A stretch of 34,705 nucleotides of DNA from Phycisphaerales bacterium. GTDB lineage: Bacteria > Planctomycetota > Phycisphaerae > Phycisphaerales > SM1A02. The DNA lies in contig SIAP01000022.1 of the NCBI GenBank assembly GCA_009691725.1, positions 1-34,705 of the forward strand. Direction: 5' to 3'. Every line of letters begins with the position of its first letter. Positions within the stretch are counted from its first letter, which is position 1. Under the pieces are notes generated by a model that was given only the letters and a program-made list of their open reading frames with translations, did no database searches and was not told the DNA's origin. Both the position numbers and the translations under genes were made by a program. Shown here one piece after another: positions 23,803 to 31,834 of the stretch.

Positions 23803-25103
23803 GGGCGAGACTCTGGGTGATCGCCTTCGATCGCTTCGACACGGGTGCCCTGCGCGAATCTGCGACCGCCGTCCACTGCGATGGTGATGCCATCGGGCAG
23901 CGGTTCCTCAAGCACGAGCCACTCCACATCGTCCACGCCAGATTCGGCGATCGACCCGCGAAATGCGTGTGAAACGGTGACGGCACGCGCCACGATCTTG
24001 CCATCCACCAATTCCATGACCCGTTCTGCTCGCACGGCACGACGCGGAATGACGGTGCGCGCGGTGGAGTCTCGCGCCTGGACCAACGCTTCGGCGAACT
24101 CGCCGGGTGCGATGCGATCGTGAAGATCAGCGGACTGCGTCACTTCGACATACACGGTCATCGTTCGATCAAGCGGATCGTCTTCGGGTTCGATGCGTGC
24201 CACCGTCGATGATCCGATCCGCTTTGCTTGCGGCACAATCTCGAAGTCCACGCGATCTCCAACCCGAACAGATCCGCGCGACGATCCCGGCAATCGAATC
24301 GGAATCTCCACCTGGGAGACATCGACCACGCGAGCCACGACCTGCCCCGGCGACACGCTCTCACCAATCTCTAGATCGAGTGATTGCAACACCCCGCCAA
24401 TGGGTGATGAAATGCGACAGCGTTCGAGATTGCTCTGCGCCGTGGTGCGTGCCGTGCGCTGAATCTCTCGCTGGGCCATCAGTGCGCCGCGGCGAGGAGT
24501 CAGTTGATTCGACGCCTCTTGCAAGATCAATTGCGCCCGTTCCATCAAGATCGATTGCTGCCGACTGCGATCAAGTTCGCGCGCACTCGCCGCGCCAGAC
24601 TCGAGTGCATTGCGCGTGCGCGTTTCATCGTTCTTGGCCAGCTCCGTCTCTTCCTTAGCGAGCACGAGTCGCTTGAAGAGTCCATCCTCTTCGACTGAAA
24701 GTACGGCGAGTTGGGCATCAATCGCTGCGATCTGCTGAATGGCTGATTCGACTGAGCGACGGAAATCGACATCATCCAACTGCACCAAGAACTGTCCAAC
24801 GTCGACCGTCGCGCCAGCCTTCGCGTCGGCGGCGATGTCCACCACGGTCGCACCAACACGGGCAGGAACATCCGCCGAATTGAGCGCACGTACGGTTCCA
24901 TATCCAATCCACTGTCTCGGCACATCGACACGAATTGGATGGAAGACCGCGACCCGCTGCCGCTCTTCGCGTTGCTCGGTGGATCCAGGCAGCGGACGAG
25001 TCAGCGAGAGCGCGATGAAGATTCCGATCGATCCACCGATCATCGCCAACACAATGACTGCGCGGAGAACTCGAGTTTTGATGGTCAGTTGCGGTGCATC
25101 CAT
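23799..25103 (-). CDS. RND efflux periplasmic adaptor (membrane fusion protein)
   Basis: The protein has 434 residues from the ATG at 25103. The N-terminal membrane anchor covers about residues 12-34 (V-L-R-A-V-I-V-L-A-M-I-G-G-S-I-G-I-F). The lipoyl-like half-motif V-D-I-A-A-D-A-K-A-G-A-T-V-D-V-G-Q-F-L-V-Q-L-D follows, then a ~90-residue helical hairpin rich in Glu/Arg/Leu. The second lipoyl half is R-C-R-I-S-S-P-I-G-G-V-L-Q-S-L-D-L-E-I-G-E-S-V-S-P-G-Q. The beta-barrel and membrane-proximal domains complete the HlyD/AcrA order. A TTG at 25127 extends the frame but adds nothing family-like. It is the first gene of a probable three-gene unit (adaptor, pump, ROK kinase), with 50 bases to the divergent gatC start. 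Confidence 0.93.
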   Translation of the reverse strand: MDAPQLTIKTRVLRAVIVLAMIGGSIGIFIALSLTRPLPGSTEQREERQRVAVFHPIRVDVPRQWIGYGTVRALNSADVPARVGATVVDIAADAKAGATVDVGQFLVQLDDVDFRRSVESAIQQIAAIDAQLAVLSVEEDGLFKRLVLAKEETELAKNDETRTRNALESGAASARELDRSRQQSILMERAQLILQEASNQLTPRRGALMAQREIQRTARTTAQSNLERCRISSPIGGVLQSLDLEIGESVSPGQVVARVVDVSQVEIPIRLPGSSRGSVRVGDRVDFEIVPQAKRIGSSTVARIEPEDDPLDRTMTVYVEVTQSADLHDRIAPGEFAEALVQARDSTARTVIPRRAVRAERVMELVDGKIVARAVTVSHAFRGSIAESGVDDVEWLVLEEPLPDGITIAVDGGRRFAQGTRVEAIEGDHPESRP

Positions 25104-25153
25104 TGTGGGATGAGCACGGTATCCCAAGATTCGCAGTTAGACTCGCGCGCCTC

Positions 25154-25468
25154 ATGAGTGACGCAAACGCTCCACTTTCCCTCGACGAGGTCCGACACGT
25201 TGCCACACTTGCGCGACTGGCCATCCACGAGGATCGGCTCCCGCAACTCCAACGTGAACTGGTCGCAATCCTGGGGCATATTGCACAACTCCAGTCGATC
25301 GACACCGCCGGCCTCGAGCCGATGGCACATCCATTGACTCTTTCCAATCGACTCGCAGATGACATCCCAGAATCGGCGATGCCCATCGCGGATCTCTTGA
25401 GAAATGCGCCTGCGACGGAGGGAGATTTTCTCGCCGTCCCAAAGGTGCTCGGTGGAGAGTCATCATGA
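25154..25468 (+). CDS. gatC: Asp/Glu-tRNA amidotransferase subunit C
   Basis: The protein has 104 residues. L-S-L-D-E-V-R-H-V-A-T-L-A-R-L-A is the standard GatC opening, followed by the helix E-L-V-A-I-L-G-H-I-A-Q-L-Q-S-I-D-T and the loop D-D-I-P-E-S. The C-terminus G-D-F-L-A-V-P-K-V-L matches the family ending. GatC wraps around GatA and stabilises the GatCAB complex that converts misacylated Glu-tRNA(Gln) or Asp-tRNA(Asn) to the amide form. The ATG at 25154 gives the normal length; the frame is open 20 codons further up but those residues are not GatC-like. Its stop overlaps the gatA ATG (ATGA). Confidence 0.95.
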   Translation: MSDANAPLSLDEVRHVATLARLAIHEDRLPQLQRELVAILGHIAQLQSIDTAGLEPMAHPLTLSNRLADDIPESAMPIADLLRNAPATEGDFLAVPKVLGGESS

Positions 25469-26931
25469 CCTCGGATCTCGTCTCCGTTCGTGATGACATT
25501 CGCGCCGGCGTGACCACTGCTCGTGCAACAGTCGATGGCTATCTCACCCGCATTCACGCGCAGAACAGCACGCTCAATGCATTCCACGAAGTGTTCGACG
25601 ACGAGTCGCGCGCAGCGGCAGATGCGATCGATGCCAAGATCGCCTCCGGCGTTCCAGTTGGACCGCTTGCCGGCGTCCCCATCGCCGTGAAGGACAACAT
25701 CGTGACGCGAATGGGTCGGACCACCTGCTCGTCGCGCATTCTCGAAAACTATCGATCGCCCTTCGACGCAACCGTCATCGAGCGACTGACCGCCGCTGGC
25801 GCGATCATGATTGGCAAGACCAATCTCGATGAGTTCGCCATGGGGTCTTCCTGCGAAACTTGCGCATGGGGAGTGGTGCGGAATCCCTGGGATCCATCGC
25901 GGGTTCCAGGAGGATCGTCAGGCGGCAGCGCGTCCGCCGTTGCAGCAGATCTCTGCGCTGCTGCACTCGGATCAGACACCGGCGGCTCGATTCGCCAACC
26001 CGCTTCGCTCTGTGGAATCGTTGGATTCAAGCCCTCATTTGGTCGCGTGTCGCGCTATGGGCTTGTCGCCTTCGGCAGCAGTCTCGATCAGATCGGACCG
26101 CTCACCCATCGTGTTCGCGACAGCGCGCTCCTCTATCAGTGCATGGCGGGCGATGACCACCGCGACTCGACGAGTGCGCCGCACGCCGTTGAAGATGTCG
26201 TGACTGGGCTCGATGAAACACCCCGACGTTTTCGCGTCGGACTTCCGCTGCAATATCGCAAGGGCAACGCTCCAGCCGTTGATGCTGCTGTGATGCGCGC
26301 GATCGAGCACTTTCGTTCGATGGGAGCAGAGATGGTCGATGTCGATCTCCCACTCACTGATGTTGGCATCTCGACCTATTACGTGATCGCTCCCGCCGAA
26401 GCATGCAGCAATCTTGCTCGCTTTGATGGCATCCGCTACGGCCACCGCACACAGTCAACCTCTGCACGCGATCTCTTCGATCTCTACGCACAGAGTCGCG
26501 CCGAAGGGTTCGGCGGGGAAGTGCAACGACGCATCATGCTTGGAACCTATGTGCTCAGCGCTGGGTACTACGACGCGTACTACCGCCGAGCGTTGCAAGT
26601 CCGTCGACTCATCAAAGAGGAATTTGACAGAGCCTTCACAAAGTGCGATGTCATTTTAGGACCGACCTCTCCCACTGCCGCATTCCCCCTCGGCGGCGTC
26701 ACCGATCCGCTGTCGATGTACATGTGCGATGTCTACACGGTGAATACGAATATCGCTGGAATCTGCGGCATTTCGCTGCCAGCGGGCTTTGACGAGAGTT
26801 GTGGACGACCACTCCCAGTCGGCATCCAACTTCAGGCGCAAGCCTTTGCTGAACCGCTGCTCCTCAAGATCGCACACGCATACGAAGTCGCGCAAGGTGG
26901 CCGCGCGCGCATCCCTGCGTCCATCCCTTGA
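25465..26931 (+). CDS. gatA: Asp/Glu-tRNA amidotransferase subunit A
   Basis: The protein has 488 residues, the usual GatA length. It belongs to the amidase-signature family and releases ammonia from glutamine or asparagine for GatB. The Ser-cisSer-Lys triad is Lys76 (P-I-A-V-K-D-N-I), Ser151 (V-P-G-G-S-S-G-G-S) and Ser175 (G-S-D-T-G-G-S-I-R-Q-P). The spacings of 75 and 24 residues are identical to those of Staphylococcus aureus GatA (Lys79, Ser154, Ser178). The remaining blocks G-F-K-P-S-F-G-R-V-S-R-Y-G-L and L-P-A-G-F-D also match. gatB does not follow; the next gene is convergent, so gatB lies elsewhere, as in many bacteria with split gat genes. Confidence 0.97.
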   Translation: MTSDLVSVRDDIRAGVTTARATVDGYLTRIHAQNSTLNAFHEVFDDESRAAADAIDAKIASGVPVGPLAGVPIAVKDNIVTRMGRTTCSSRILENYRSPFDATVIERLTAAGAIMIGKTNLDEFAMGSSCETCAWGVVRNPWDPSRVPGGSSGGSASAVAADLCAAALGSDTGGSIRQPASLCGIVGFKPSFGRVSRYGLVAFGSSLDQIGPLTHRVRDSALLYQCMAGDDHRDSTSAPHAVEDVVTGLDETPRRFRVGLPLQYRKGNAPAVDAAVMRAIEHFRSMGAEMVDVDLPLTDVGISTYYVIAPAEACSNLARFDGIRYGHRTQSTSARDLFDLYAQSRAEGFGGEVQRRIMLGTYVLSAGYYDAYYRRALQVRRLIKEEFDRAFTKCDVILGPTSPTAAFPLGGVTDPLSMYMCDVYTVNTNIAGICGISLPAGFDESCGRPLPVGIQLQAQAFAEPLLLKIAHAYEVAQGGRARIPASIP

Positions 26932-26937
26932 CATGGG

Positions 26938-26974
26938 GGAGTGTGAAAGAAACGACGAGGAGTGTGAAAGAAAC
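26938..26974. repeat. 16-base direct repeat at a 21-base period between converging genes
   Basis: ggagtgtgaaagaaac occurs at 26938-26953 and 26959-26974. The second copy runs into the stop codon of the convergent lipoprotein gene (26974-26976), and the first lies just after the gatA stop. It looks like a local duplication of the gene's 3' edge. I see no hairpin in it. Confidence 0.8.
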
Positions 26975-27501
26975 TACAAGGGTCGCTTGAGCGCGCCGTA
27001 CCGCCGCATCTCCATCCGAAAATTTCTCACGATTCGCTCCGCGTCATCGAATCGCTCCCCAAATGTTCCAACCATCGCCGTCGCCAGATACATCTCCGGA
27101 GGATCACGCCGTTCGACAGTCAACTTCGCTGGTTCACCACCCTGAGTCTTGATGGTGAATGTCCACGTCTCGCCCAGCAGCGTCGAATCAGCAATCCCCA
27201 TCTCCGAAGCTGTGACCGCAGCGTTCGCCGCGCTCCTCACATCCGACCACCGCACTGAATCTGGGGCAGAGGTGAGGGGTGCCACCGGCATTCCATCCGC
27301 CGTTGCACGCATCGCTTCGACCAACTCGCCCTGCTGCCGTTGACTCAGCACGACATCCGGTGGATAGACCTCGCCGGGGAATCGCTCGTTGAAGAGCACT
27401 GGGTTCTCCTTGGGTTCACAACCAGCGACGCACATGATGGCGACGACAATGCAACCACCTCTTGAGAGTATTCGCATGGCTATGTTCATTCGGGCGACCA
27501 T
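26974..27501 (-). CDS. Small predicted lipoprotein of unknown function
   Basis: The protein has 175 residues from the ATG at 27501. The lipobox V-A-G-C places the lipidated cysteine at residue 28. In-frame ATGs at residues 5 and 9 would give a more usual signal-peptide length, so the true start is uncertain by up to 24 bases. The mature part starts with a Pro/Asn/Glu-rich linker. It then shows an amphipathic region (L-S-Q-R-Q-Q-G-E-L-V-E-A-M-R-A) and a strand-rich half (W-T-F-T-I-K-T-Q-G-G-E-P-A-K-L-T-V-E-R), ending in a basic helix. I do not recognise the family. It follows mutY after 6 bases and is probably in the same transcript, although a shared function is not apparent. Confidence 0.72.
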   Translation of the reverse strand: MVARMNIAMRILSRGGCIVVAIMCVAGCEPKENPVLFNERFPGEVYPPDVVLSQRQQGELVEAMRATADGMPVAPLTSAPDSVRWSDVRSAANAAVTASEMGIADSTLLGETWTFTIKTQGGEPAKLTVERRDPPEMYLATAMVGTFGERFDDAERIVRNFRMEMRRYGALKRPL

Positions 27502-27507
27502 TGATCC

Positions 27508-28638
27508 TTATTCCTGCGAGCGTACTCCCCTGTGCTGCTGCAGTGCCATCGATTGCTCGCGGTCCACCGCGAGGATCTTGGACATCGCACTCGCGACACT
27601 CGCTCGCTCGATCGCAGCATCTGACTTCCATAACCAGCCGTTTTCATGTGCTTTCTTGAGTCGGTCCGCAGTCGATTCGCTCAGGCTCCACACACGAAAA
27701 TGCACGGCGCGGTGGGTCGTCAGAACTGTGAATCGCCTCCCACCGAGCAACTCCTTGACCGTCACACAATACTTCTGTGCAACGGTCGCTCGCGAGATTG
27801 GGCGCTTCGATTCGATCATCGGAGGGAAAAGCAATCCAGCCCACAGCCCGTCACTTCCGCGCTGCACGACTGCGCCGAGCCCTCGCACTCGCGGGACAAC
27901 CACCTGCGCATGGAGCGCTGTGCGAACTGCGCGCTTGCGCGGCTGTGGAATGCGATCCTGCGCACTCTGACGGCGCGCAGTGCATCCCCTTCGTATCGGA
28001 CAGTCTGCGCACGCTGGATGTGCCGGTGTGCACATCGTCGCTCCGAGTTCCATCAATCCTTCGTTCGCCGCTGCTGGAAAGCGTGAGGCATCAACGTACT
28101 CCCGTGCTCGATCCCACAACCACTCGCGTCCAGACTTCGAATCGCAATCCACGTGTTGTCCATGCACACGCATCAAGACGCGCGCAATGTTTCCGTCGAC
28201 GATTGGCGTGCGCACTCCAAAGCCGATCGATGCGATCGCACCAGCCGAGTATGGTCCGATGCCTGGGAGCGTTCGCAGATCCGCAATCGCACAAGGAATC
28301 CGCCCCGAATGATCTCGACAAATGATCTGTGCCGCTCGGTGCAGTTGACGAGCCCGACGGTAGTAGCCGAGCCCTCGCCACGCCTTCACTACGCTTGCCT
28401 GTCGAGCCCGCGCTAGCACAGAAATTGTCGGGAATCGAGCCATAAAACTCCTCCACGGCTCGACGATGCGCGCGACTTGCGTCTGCTGAGCCATCGCCTC
28501 GCTGACAAGCGTTCCATAGGGGGTTCTATTGCGCCGCCAGGGCAGATCCCGAGCCGCGCCCATGTACCACTTCTCAACCAGCCTCGCAGCACTCTCTCCT
28601 TGAGGAACCGCGTGCTTCATGCCTTGCGCAACCGCCAT
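27508..28638 (-). CDS. mutY: Adenine DNA glycosylase
   Basis: The protein has 376 residues. It removes adenine mispaired with 8-oxoguanine. The catalytic Glu47 lies in S-E-A-M-A-Q-Q-T-Q-V. The helix-hairpin-helix is L-P-G-I-G-P-Y-S-A-G-A-I, followed by Asp148 in V-D-G-N. Four cysteines (203, 210, 213, 219) in C-x6-C-x2-C-x5-C hold the [4Fe-4S] cluster. The C-terminal ~110 residues form a NUDIX-like domain (V-V-P-R-V-R-G-L-G-A-V-V-Q-R to T-H-R-A-V-H-F-R-V-W), which in MutY reads the 8-oxoG. The expected E-I-M-L reads E-A-M-A here, a mild change next to the active site. ATG 28638 is used; ATG 28620 (MKHAVPQG) would also serve. It is divergent from the HTH-membrane gene with 35 bases between starts. 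Confidence 0.95.
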   Translation of the reverse strand: MAVAQGMKHAVPQGESAARLVEKWYMGAARDLPWRRNRTPYGTLVSEAMAQQTQVARIVEPWRSFMARFPTISVLARARQASVVKAWRGLGYYRRARQLHRAAQIICRDHSGRIPCAIADLRTLPGIGPYSAGAIASIGFGVRTPIVDGNIARVLMRVHGQHVDCDSKSGREWLWDRAREYVDASRFPAAANEGLMELGATMCTPAHPACADCPIRRGCTARRQSAQDRIPQPRKRAVRTALHAQVVVPRVRGLGAVVQRGSDGLWAGLLFPPMIESKRPISRATVAQKYCVTVKELLGGRRFTVLTTHRAVHFRVWSLSESTADRLKKAHENGWLWKSDAAIERASVASAMSKILAVDREQSMALQQHRGVRSQE

Positions 28639-28673
28639 TGTCGCCGTAGCGTAGATACTTTCGCCCCACCACT

Positions 28674-29957
28674 ATGGCAAAACTCTTCTACACAATCGAT
28701 GAAGCCGCATCCAAGCTCGGGAAGTCTGCAGATGCCCTCATCAAGATGGTTTCGGCTGGCCAACTCGAAGAGTTCAAGATGCATGATCAGGTGCACTTCA
28801 AGCGTGCCGTGATCGACCAACTTGTGGTTGATGATGGGCTGGGGCTCGACCTCTCACTCAACGACGACCTGTCCATAAGCGACTCTGGGTCCCCCATCGG
28901 CGCGAGCCCAAATGATTCATCTGGAAGCGCAATGATCGACGATTTGAAGTTCGACGACGATCCGTTGACTGGTTCCGGCCAAGGACCGGCTGATGAGGTT
29001 GAACTCGATCTAAACGATGGGCTTTCCTTGCACGATTCTTCTGCGGAGTCGCCTGCCATCATGGCGCCCGCCTCCCATGCGCCTGCGCCATCGCTGATTC
29101 CCGTGAATCCCCCAATCGACCCATTGGATGACATTTTGGGACTTGCAGATTCCGCTGATGACAGCGCGATCGGCAACACCGCCGCCAGCGCAACTCCCTC
29201 CTCTCCACCCGCGCCAGTGTCTGGAACACCAACCGCCCGATCAGCACTCGACCTCGACCTTGGACCTGATGGGGGACTTGACCTAGGACTTGACCTGGGA
29301 CTTGATGATTCGTCCGCGCAACCGTCAGTCAAGGCAACCGCTCCCCAGATTGACCTTGGTGATAGCCGCGGCGGATCCGCAATTGGATCTGCGGATGCCA
29401 GTGGCTCCAATGCGCCCGCAGTACCTCGTCGCCCTGCTCCGGCGGAAGACGACTTTTTGGACTCAGGGTCCATGACTGGTTCGGGTGAACTGACTTTGGA
29501 GACTGTCGGCTCTGGGAGTGGAATGCTCGATCAGAGCAATGATCCAGATCAATCCTCGATCGGCGCGGGCCTTCTCGATGATGGCGGCGAAGACACTTTC
29601 GCAACGGGTCTAGGAGCAGTCGGTTCCACAGGTCTCTTCGCAGAGCCCGCTGCATTGGATGGATTCGAGGCAAGCGAGCCAACTGCTGCACCAATGTCCG
29701 TCAGCGCAACTGGATTCACCCCCGCTCTCGCCGAGCGAGTTGATTCTGCGAGCAGTGGGCTTGGACTTGGATTACTCATTGCGGCAGCCATCGCGCTCGT
29801 CTTGATTACGGTGGTGGTCGTCGGCAGTCGAACCGGCGGCGGATCAGAACTCGCAACGACCATTTCCAAGGACCTCCTCATCTGGGGGGGCGGGCTTCTC
29901 GGCGCAAGTCTGCTCTGTGGCGGCATCGGCTACTTCGTCGGCCGGTCACTCGAGTGA
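28674..29957 (+). CDS. Excisionase/MerR-like HTH protein with acidic linker and two C-terminal membrane helices
   Basis: The protein has 427 residues in three parts. Residues 1-52 form a winged-helix excisionase/MerR-type domain: L-F-Y-T-I-D-E-A-A-S-K-L-G-K-S, then a recognition-helix-like A-L-I-K-M-V-S-A-G-Q-L, then a short wing K-M-H-D-Q-V-H-F-K. Residues ~55-360 are a disordered, strongly acidic, Asp/Ser/Gly/Leu-rich linker with short L-D-L-G repeats. Residues ~363-384 and ~402-424 are hydrophobic membrane segments joined by a Gly/Ser/Thr-rich loop. If the N-terminus is cytoplasmic, the protein would hold a DNA-binding-type domain on a long tether at the membrane. Whether the domain still binds DNA is unknown. 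The gene's TGA overlaps the psd GTG start (GTGA), so it is translationally coupled to a membrane-lipid enzyme. Confidence 0.85.
   Translation: MAKLFYTIDEAASKLGKSADALIKMVSAGQLEEFKMHDQVHFKRAVIDQLVVDDGLGLDLSLNDDLSISDSGSPIGASPNDSSGSAMIDDLKFDDDPLTGSGQGPADEVELDLNDGLSLHDSSAESPAIMAPASHAPAPSLIPVNPPIDPLDDILGLADSADDSAIGNTAASATPSSPPAPVSGTPTARSALDLDLGPDGGLDLGLDLGLDDSSAQPSVKATAPQIDLGDSRGGSAIGSADASGSNAPAVPRRPAPAEDDFLDSGSMTGSGELTLETVGSGSGMLDQSNDPDQSSIGAGLLDDGGEDTFATGLGAVGSTGLFAEPAALDGFEASEPTAAPMSVSATGFTPALAERVDSASSGLGLGLLIAAAIALVLITVVVVGSRTGGGSELATTISKDLLIWGGGLLGASLLCGGIGYFVGRSLE
29274..29309. repeat. 12-base repeat encoding Leu-Asp-Leu-Gly units in the HTH-membrane protein
   Basis: Two near-identical units (29274-29285 and 29286-29297, differing at the last base) are followed by a partial third (29298-29309). 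They encode the run of G-L-D-L residues in the acidic linker. The pattern is consistent with linker growth by slippage, as in the ppdK tail. Confidence 0.75.
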
Positions 29958-30604
29958 TCCTCACACGGTACGGACTTCGCGAATGGGGGATTGCAACCTG
30001 CGCCGCTATTGTCATCGTGATTGCTGCGTTGCCGCATGTGTGGGTGATCGTCCCCGTGGCGATTGTGTGGTGTGCGGTCGCTGCATTTTTCCGTGACCCG
30101 CTCTTTCGGAAGCCCGCATCCTCTGACCATGCCGACCTCGTCAGCCCCGCAGATGGCGTCGTCTCCGCGGTCATTGCAGTGGATCACCACGCTGCAACCA
30201 ATGGGCCCGCGACCATCGTCCGAATTTTCTTGAGCGTGCTCGATGTGCATATCAATCGAATGCCCTGCTCTGGCACGGTGGTGTCTATCGTCCACACGCC
30301 GGGTCGCTATCTCGATGCACGAACCACGGAGAGCGCGCAAGTCAACGAGTCCAACCTTGTCGTCGTGAAGAGTGACGCAGGCGATTCCATCGGGATCAAA
30401 CAGATTTCTGGCGCAATCGCCCGTCGCATCGTCTGCCCCGTTGCAGTCAACGAGTCGTTCACACGCGCGCAGCGATTTGGCATGATCAAGTTTGGATCCA
30501 CAACTGAACTCATCGTCCCGCGACCGAGTTCGACAATCGTTCGAGTGGCGAAGGGCGACCGCGTGGTCGGCGGCGTCACGATTCTTGCAACACTCAACTC
30601 CTGA
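29954..30604 (+). CDS. psd: Phosphatidylserine decarboxylase (short, archaeal/Sinorhizobium-type)
   Basis: The protein has 216 residues from a GTG start that overlaps the previous stop. It decarboxylates phosphatidylserine to phosphatidylethanolamine. Two membrane segments lie in the first ~46 residues, followed by F-F-R-D-P (45-49), S-P-A-D-G (64-68) and F-L-S-V-L-D97-V-H99-I-N-R-M-P. The self-cleavage site is Gly181-Ser182-Thr183, where Ser182 should become the pyruvoyl group. Q-V-N-E-S-N is also present. The length fits the short Psd class with the GS-T site rather than the ~300-residue LGST E. coli class. No phosphatidylserine synthase gene follows; it ends convergently, 47 bases from the receiver-like/GAF gene. 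Coupling to the membrane-anchored HTH protein is the notable context. Confidence 0.94.
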   Translation: MILTRYGLREWGIATCAAIVIVIAALPHVWVIVPVAIVWCAVAAFFRDPLFRKPASSDHADLVSPADGVVSAVIAVDHHAATNGPATIVRIFLSVLDVHINRMPCSGTVVSIVHTPGRYLDARTTESAQVNESNLVVVKSDAGDSIGIKQISGAIARRIVCPVAVNESFTRAQRFGMIKFGSTTELIVPRPSSTIVRVAKGDRVVGGVTILATLNS

Positions 30605-30651
30605 TACGACTGCTGATCCGGCTGGCGATACAGCTGGCGCGGGATGACCAC

Positions 30652-31770
30652 TTATTGTGTGTTCGACTCTGGCGACTCACGCGGCCACTGCGGCTGCGCT
30701 CGTGTCAGCATGCGCCGCACGCGAGCAAGACCGCTTGCGAATGCAGGTCCGACTGCGCGCGCAACTTTCGTGAATTCGCAGCTGAAGGGTCGCTGCCCAT
30801 CTCGAAAGAGCACGACGATTGCGCTGCCATGTCCTGGATCGATGTTTGGGCAAGCGAATGCGAAGACCGATCGACCGGGCAAGACCCCGGCAAGTTCAGC
30901 GAATCTCGCAGATGGCGGATCGCATGGACCAAATCGAACGACCTCTCCATATGCCACCAGCTTGGCGCACCAGACGCTCGCGAGGTGTTCGATCAATCCA
31001 GACGCAGCGCGCCGTGCCAGGTCGTCTCGAACATACCCAGCAAGTCGATACTGTCCATGATCCATGAGAAAGACCGCAGCATTCGTGGGTCCCACTCGTG
31101 CGATCAAGTATTGCGTGCTCAGTTCGACAACCGACTCAACTTCGCTCTCCTGCGCGAGCAGCGTTCGACATTCCGCTTGCATCGACGCGATCCCCTCCCG
31201 GTCACGCGCGTTCTCCTCTGCTCCCGCAAGCGTTGCGCATGCTCCACCGAGTCGCTCCTCCAGCACGCGACGTTCGCGTGTCAGTCGTCGACACGCGCCT
31301 TCGAGGACAGCCACTCGCTCGCTGCGAACACGCCCCGTCACTGCGCTCTCGATTGCGTGAGTCACCCGTCGTTGGATCCCGACATCATCGCTCCACTGGC
31401 TTGGTGATATCCAATCCGTGATACCGAGTCGAAAGAACTCCGCGACTCTCTCCGCAGACGGAAACTCGCCCACCAACAGAATTGCGGCAGATGGAAAAAG
31501 GCTTCGCAACGCGCGCACCATGCGATCCATTCTCTCTCCCACGTGTGCGTGGTCAATCGCAATGGCATCGACCGTCCGACCACGCGCCCATCGAATGGCG
31601 TCGCGCGCTGAATGGACCCGATCAAGTCGGAGTGCCCAATAAGGACCCTTCTCCTCGTGCGAGATTGGCATCTGCGTTGCCCATGAGAGCGGACCAACGA
31701 GGAGTAACTGTGCACGACCGAGCGGTGTCTGATGCGGTGCAGAATTGACGCGAGCGCTGACCTGTTTCAT
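30652..31770 (-). CDS. Receiver-like domain, coiled coil and GAF-like domain protein
   Basis: The protein has 372 residues. Residues ~18-140 have the alternating pattern of a response-regulator receiver (L-L-L-V-G, V-D-A-I-A-I-D73-H, A-I-L-L-V-G, G-I-T-D-W-I-S). Asp73 sits where the phospho-acceptor would be. The acidic pair after strand 1 is absent (V-G-P-L-S) and the usual Lys-Pro after strand 5 reads Ser-Pro, so phosphorylation is doubtful. Residues ~150-215 are an Arg/Glu/Leu-rich coiled coil. Residues ~215-350 look like a GAF sensor domain (V-V-E-L-S-T-Q-Y-L-I-A-R-V-G-P-T-N-A-A-V-F-L, F-A-F-A-C-P-N-I-D). There is no kinase, cyclase or DNA-binding output domain. It is the last gene after DUF1573, phosphoesterase and tsaB, with 64 bases between it and tsaB. 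The function is unknown. Confidence 0.75.
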   Translation of the reverse strand: MKQVSARVNSAPHQTPLGRAQLLLVGPLSWATQMPISHEEKGPYWALRLDRVHSARDAIRWARGRTVDAIAIDHAHVGERMDRMVRALRSLFPSAAILLVGEFPSAERVAEFFRLGITDWISPSQWSDDVGIQRRVTHAIESAVTGRVRSERVAVLEGACRRLTRERRVLEERLGGACATLAGAEENARDREGIASMQAECRTLLAQESEVESVVELSTQYLIARVGPTNAAVFLMDHGQYRLAGYVRDDLARRAASGLIEHLASVWCAKLVAYGEVVRFGPCDPPSARFAELAGVLPGRSVFAFACPNIDPGHGSAIVVLFRDGQRPFSCEFTKVARAVGPAFASGLARVRRMLTRAQPQWPRESPESNTQ

Positions 31771-31834
31771 GGGTTCCTCGCCCTGTGGATCGACAGCATC
31801 ACAGCGTCGCTTGAGCGCAACCCATCAATCTGGA

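Noticed and set aside
28787-29473. Open frame (228 codons) antisense to the HTH-membrane gene
   Set aside because: It is a Ser/Pro-rich mirror of the Asp/Gly/Ser codons in the acidic linker, so low complexity explains it.
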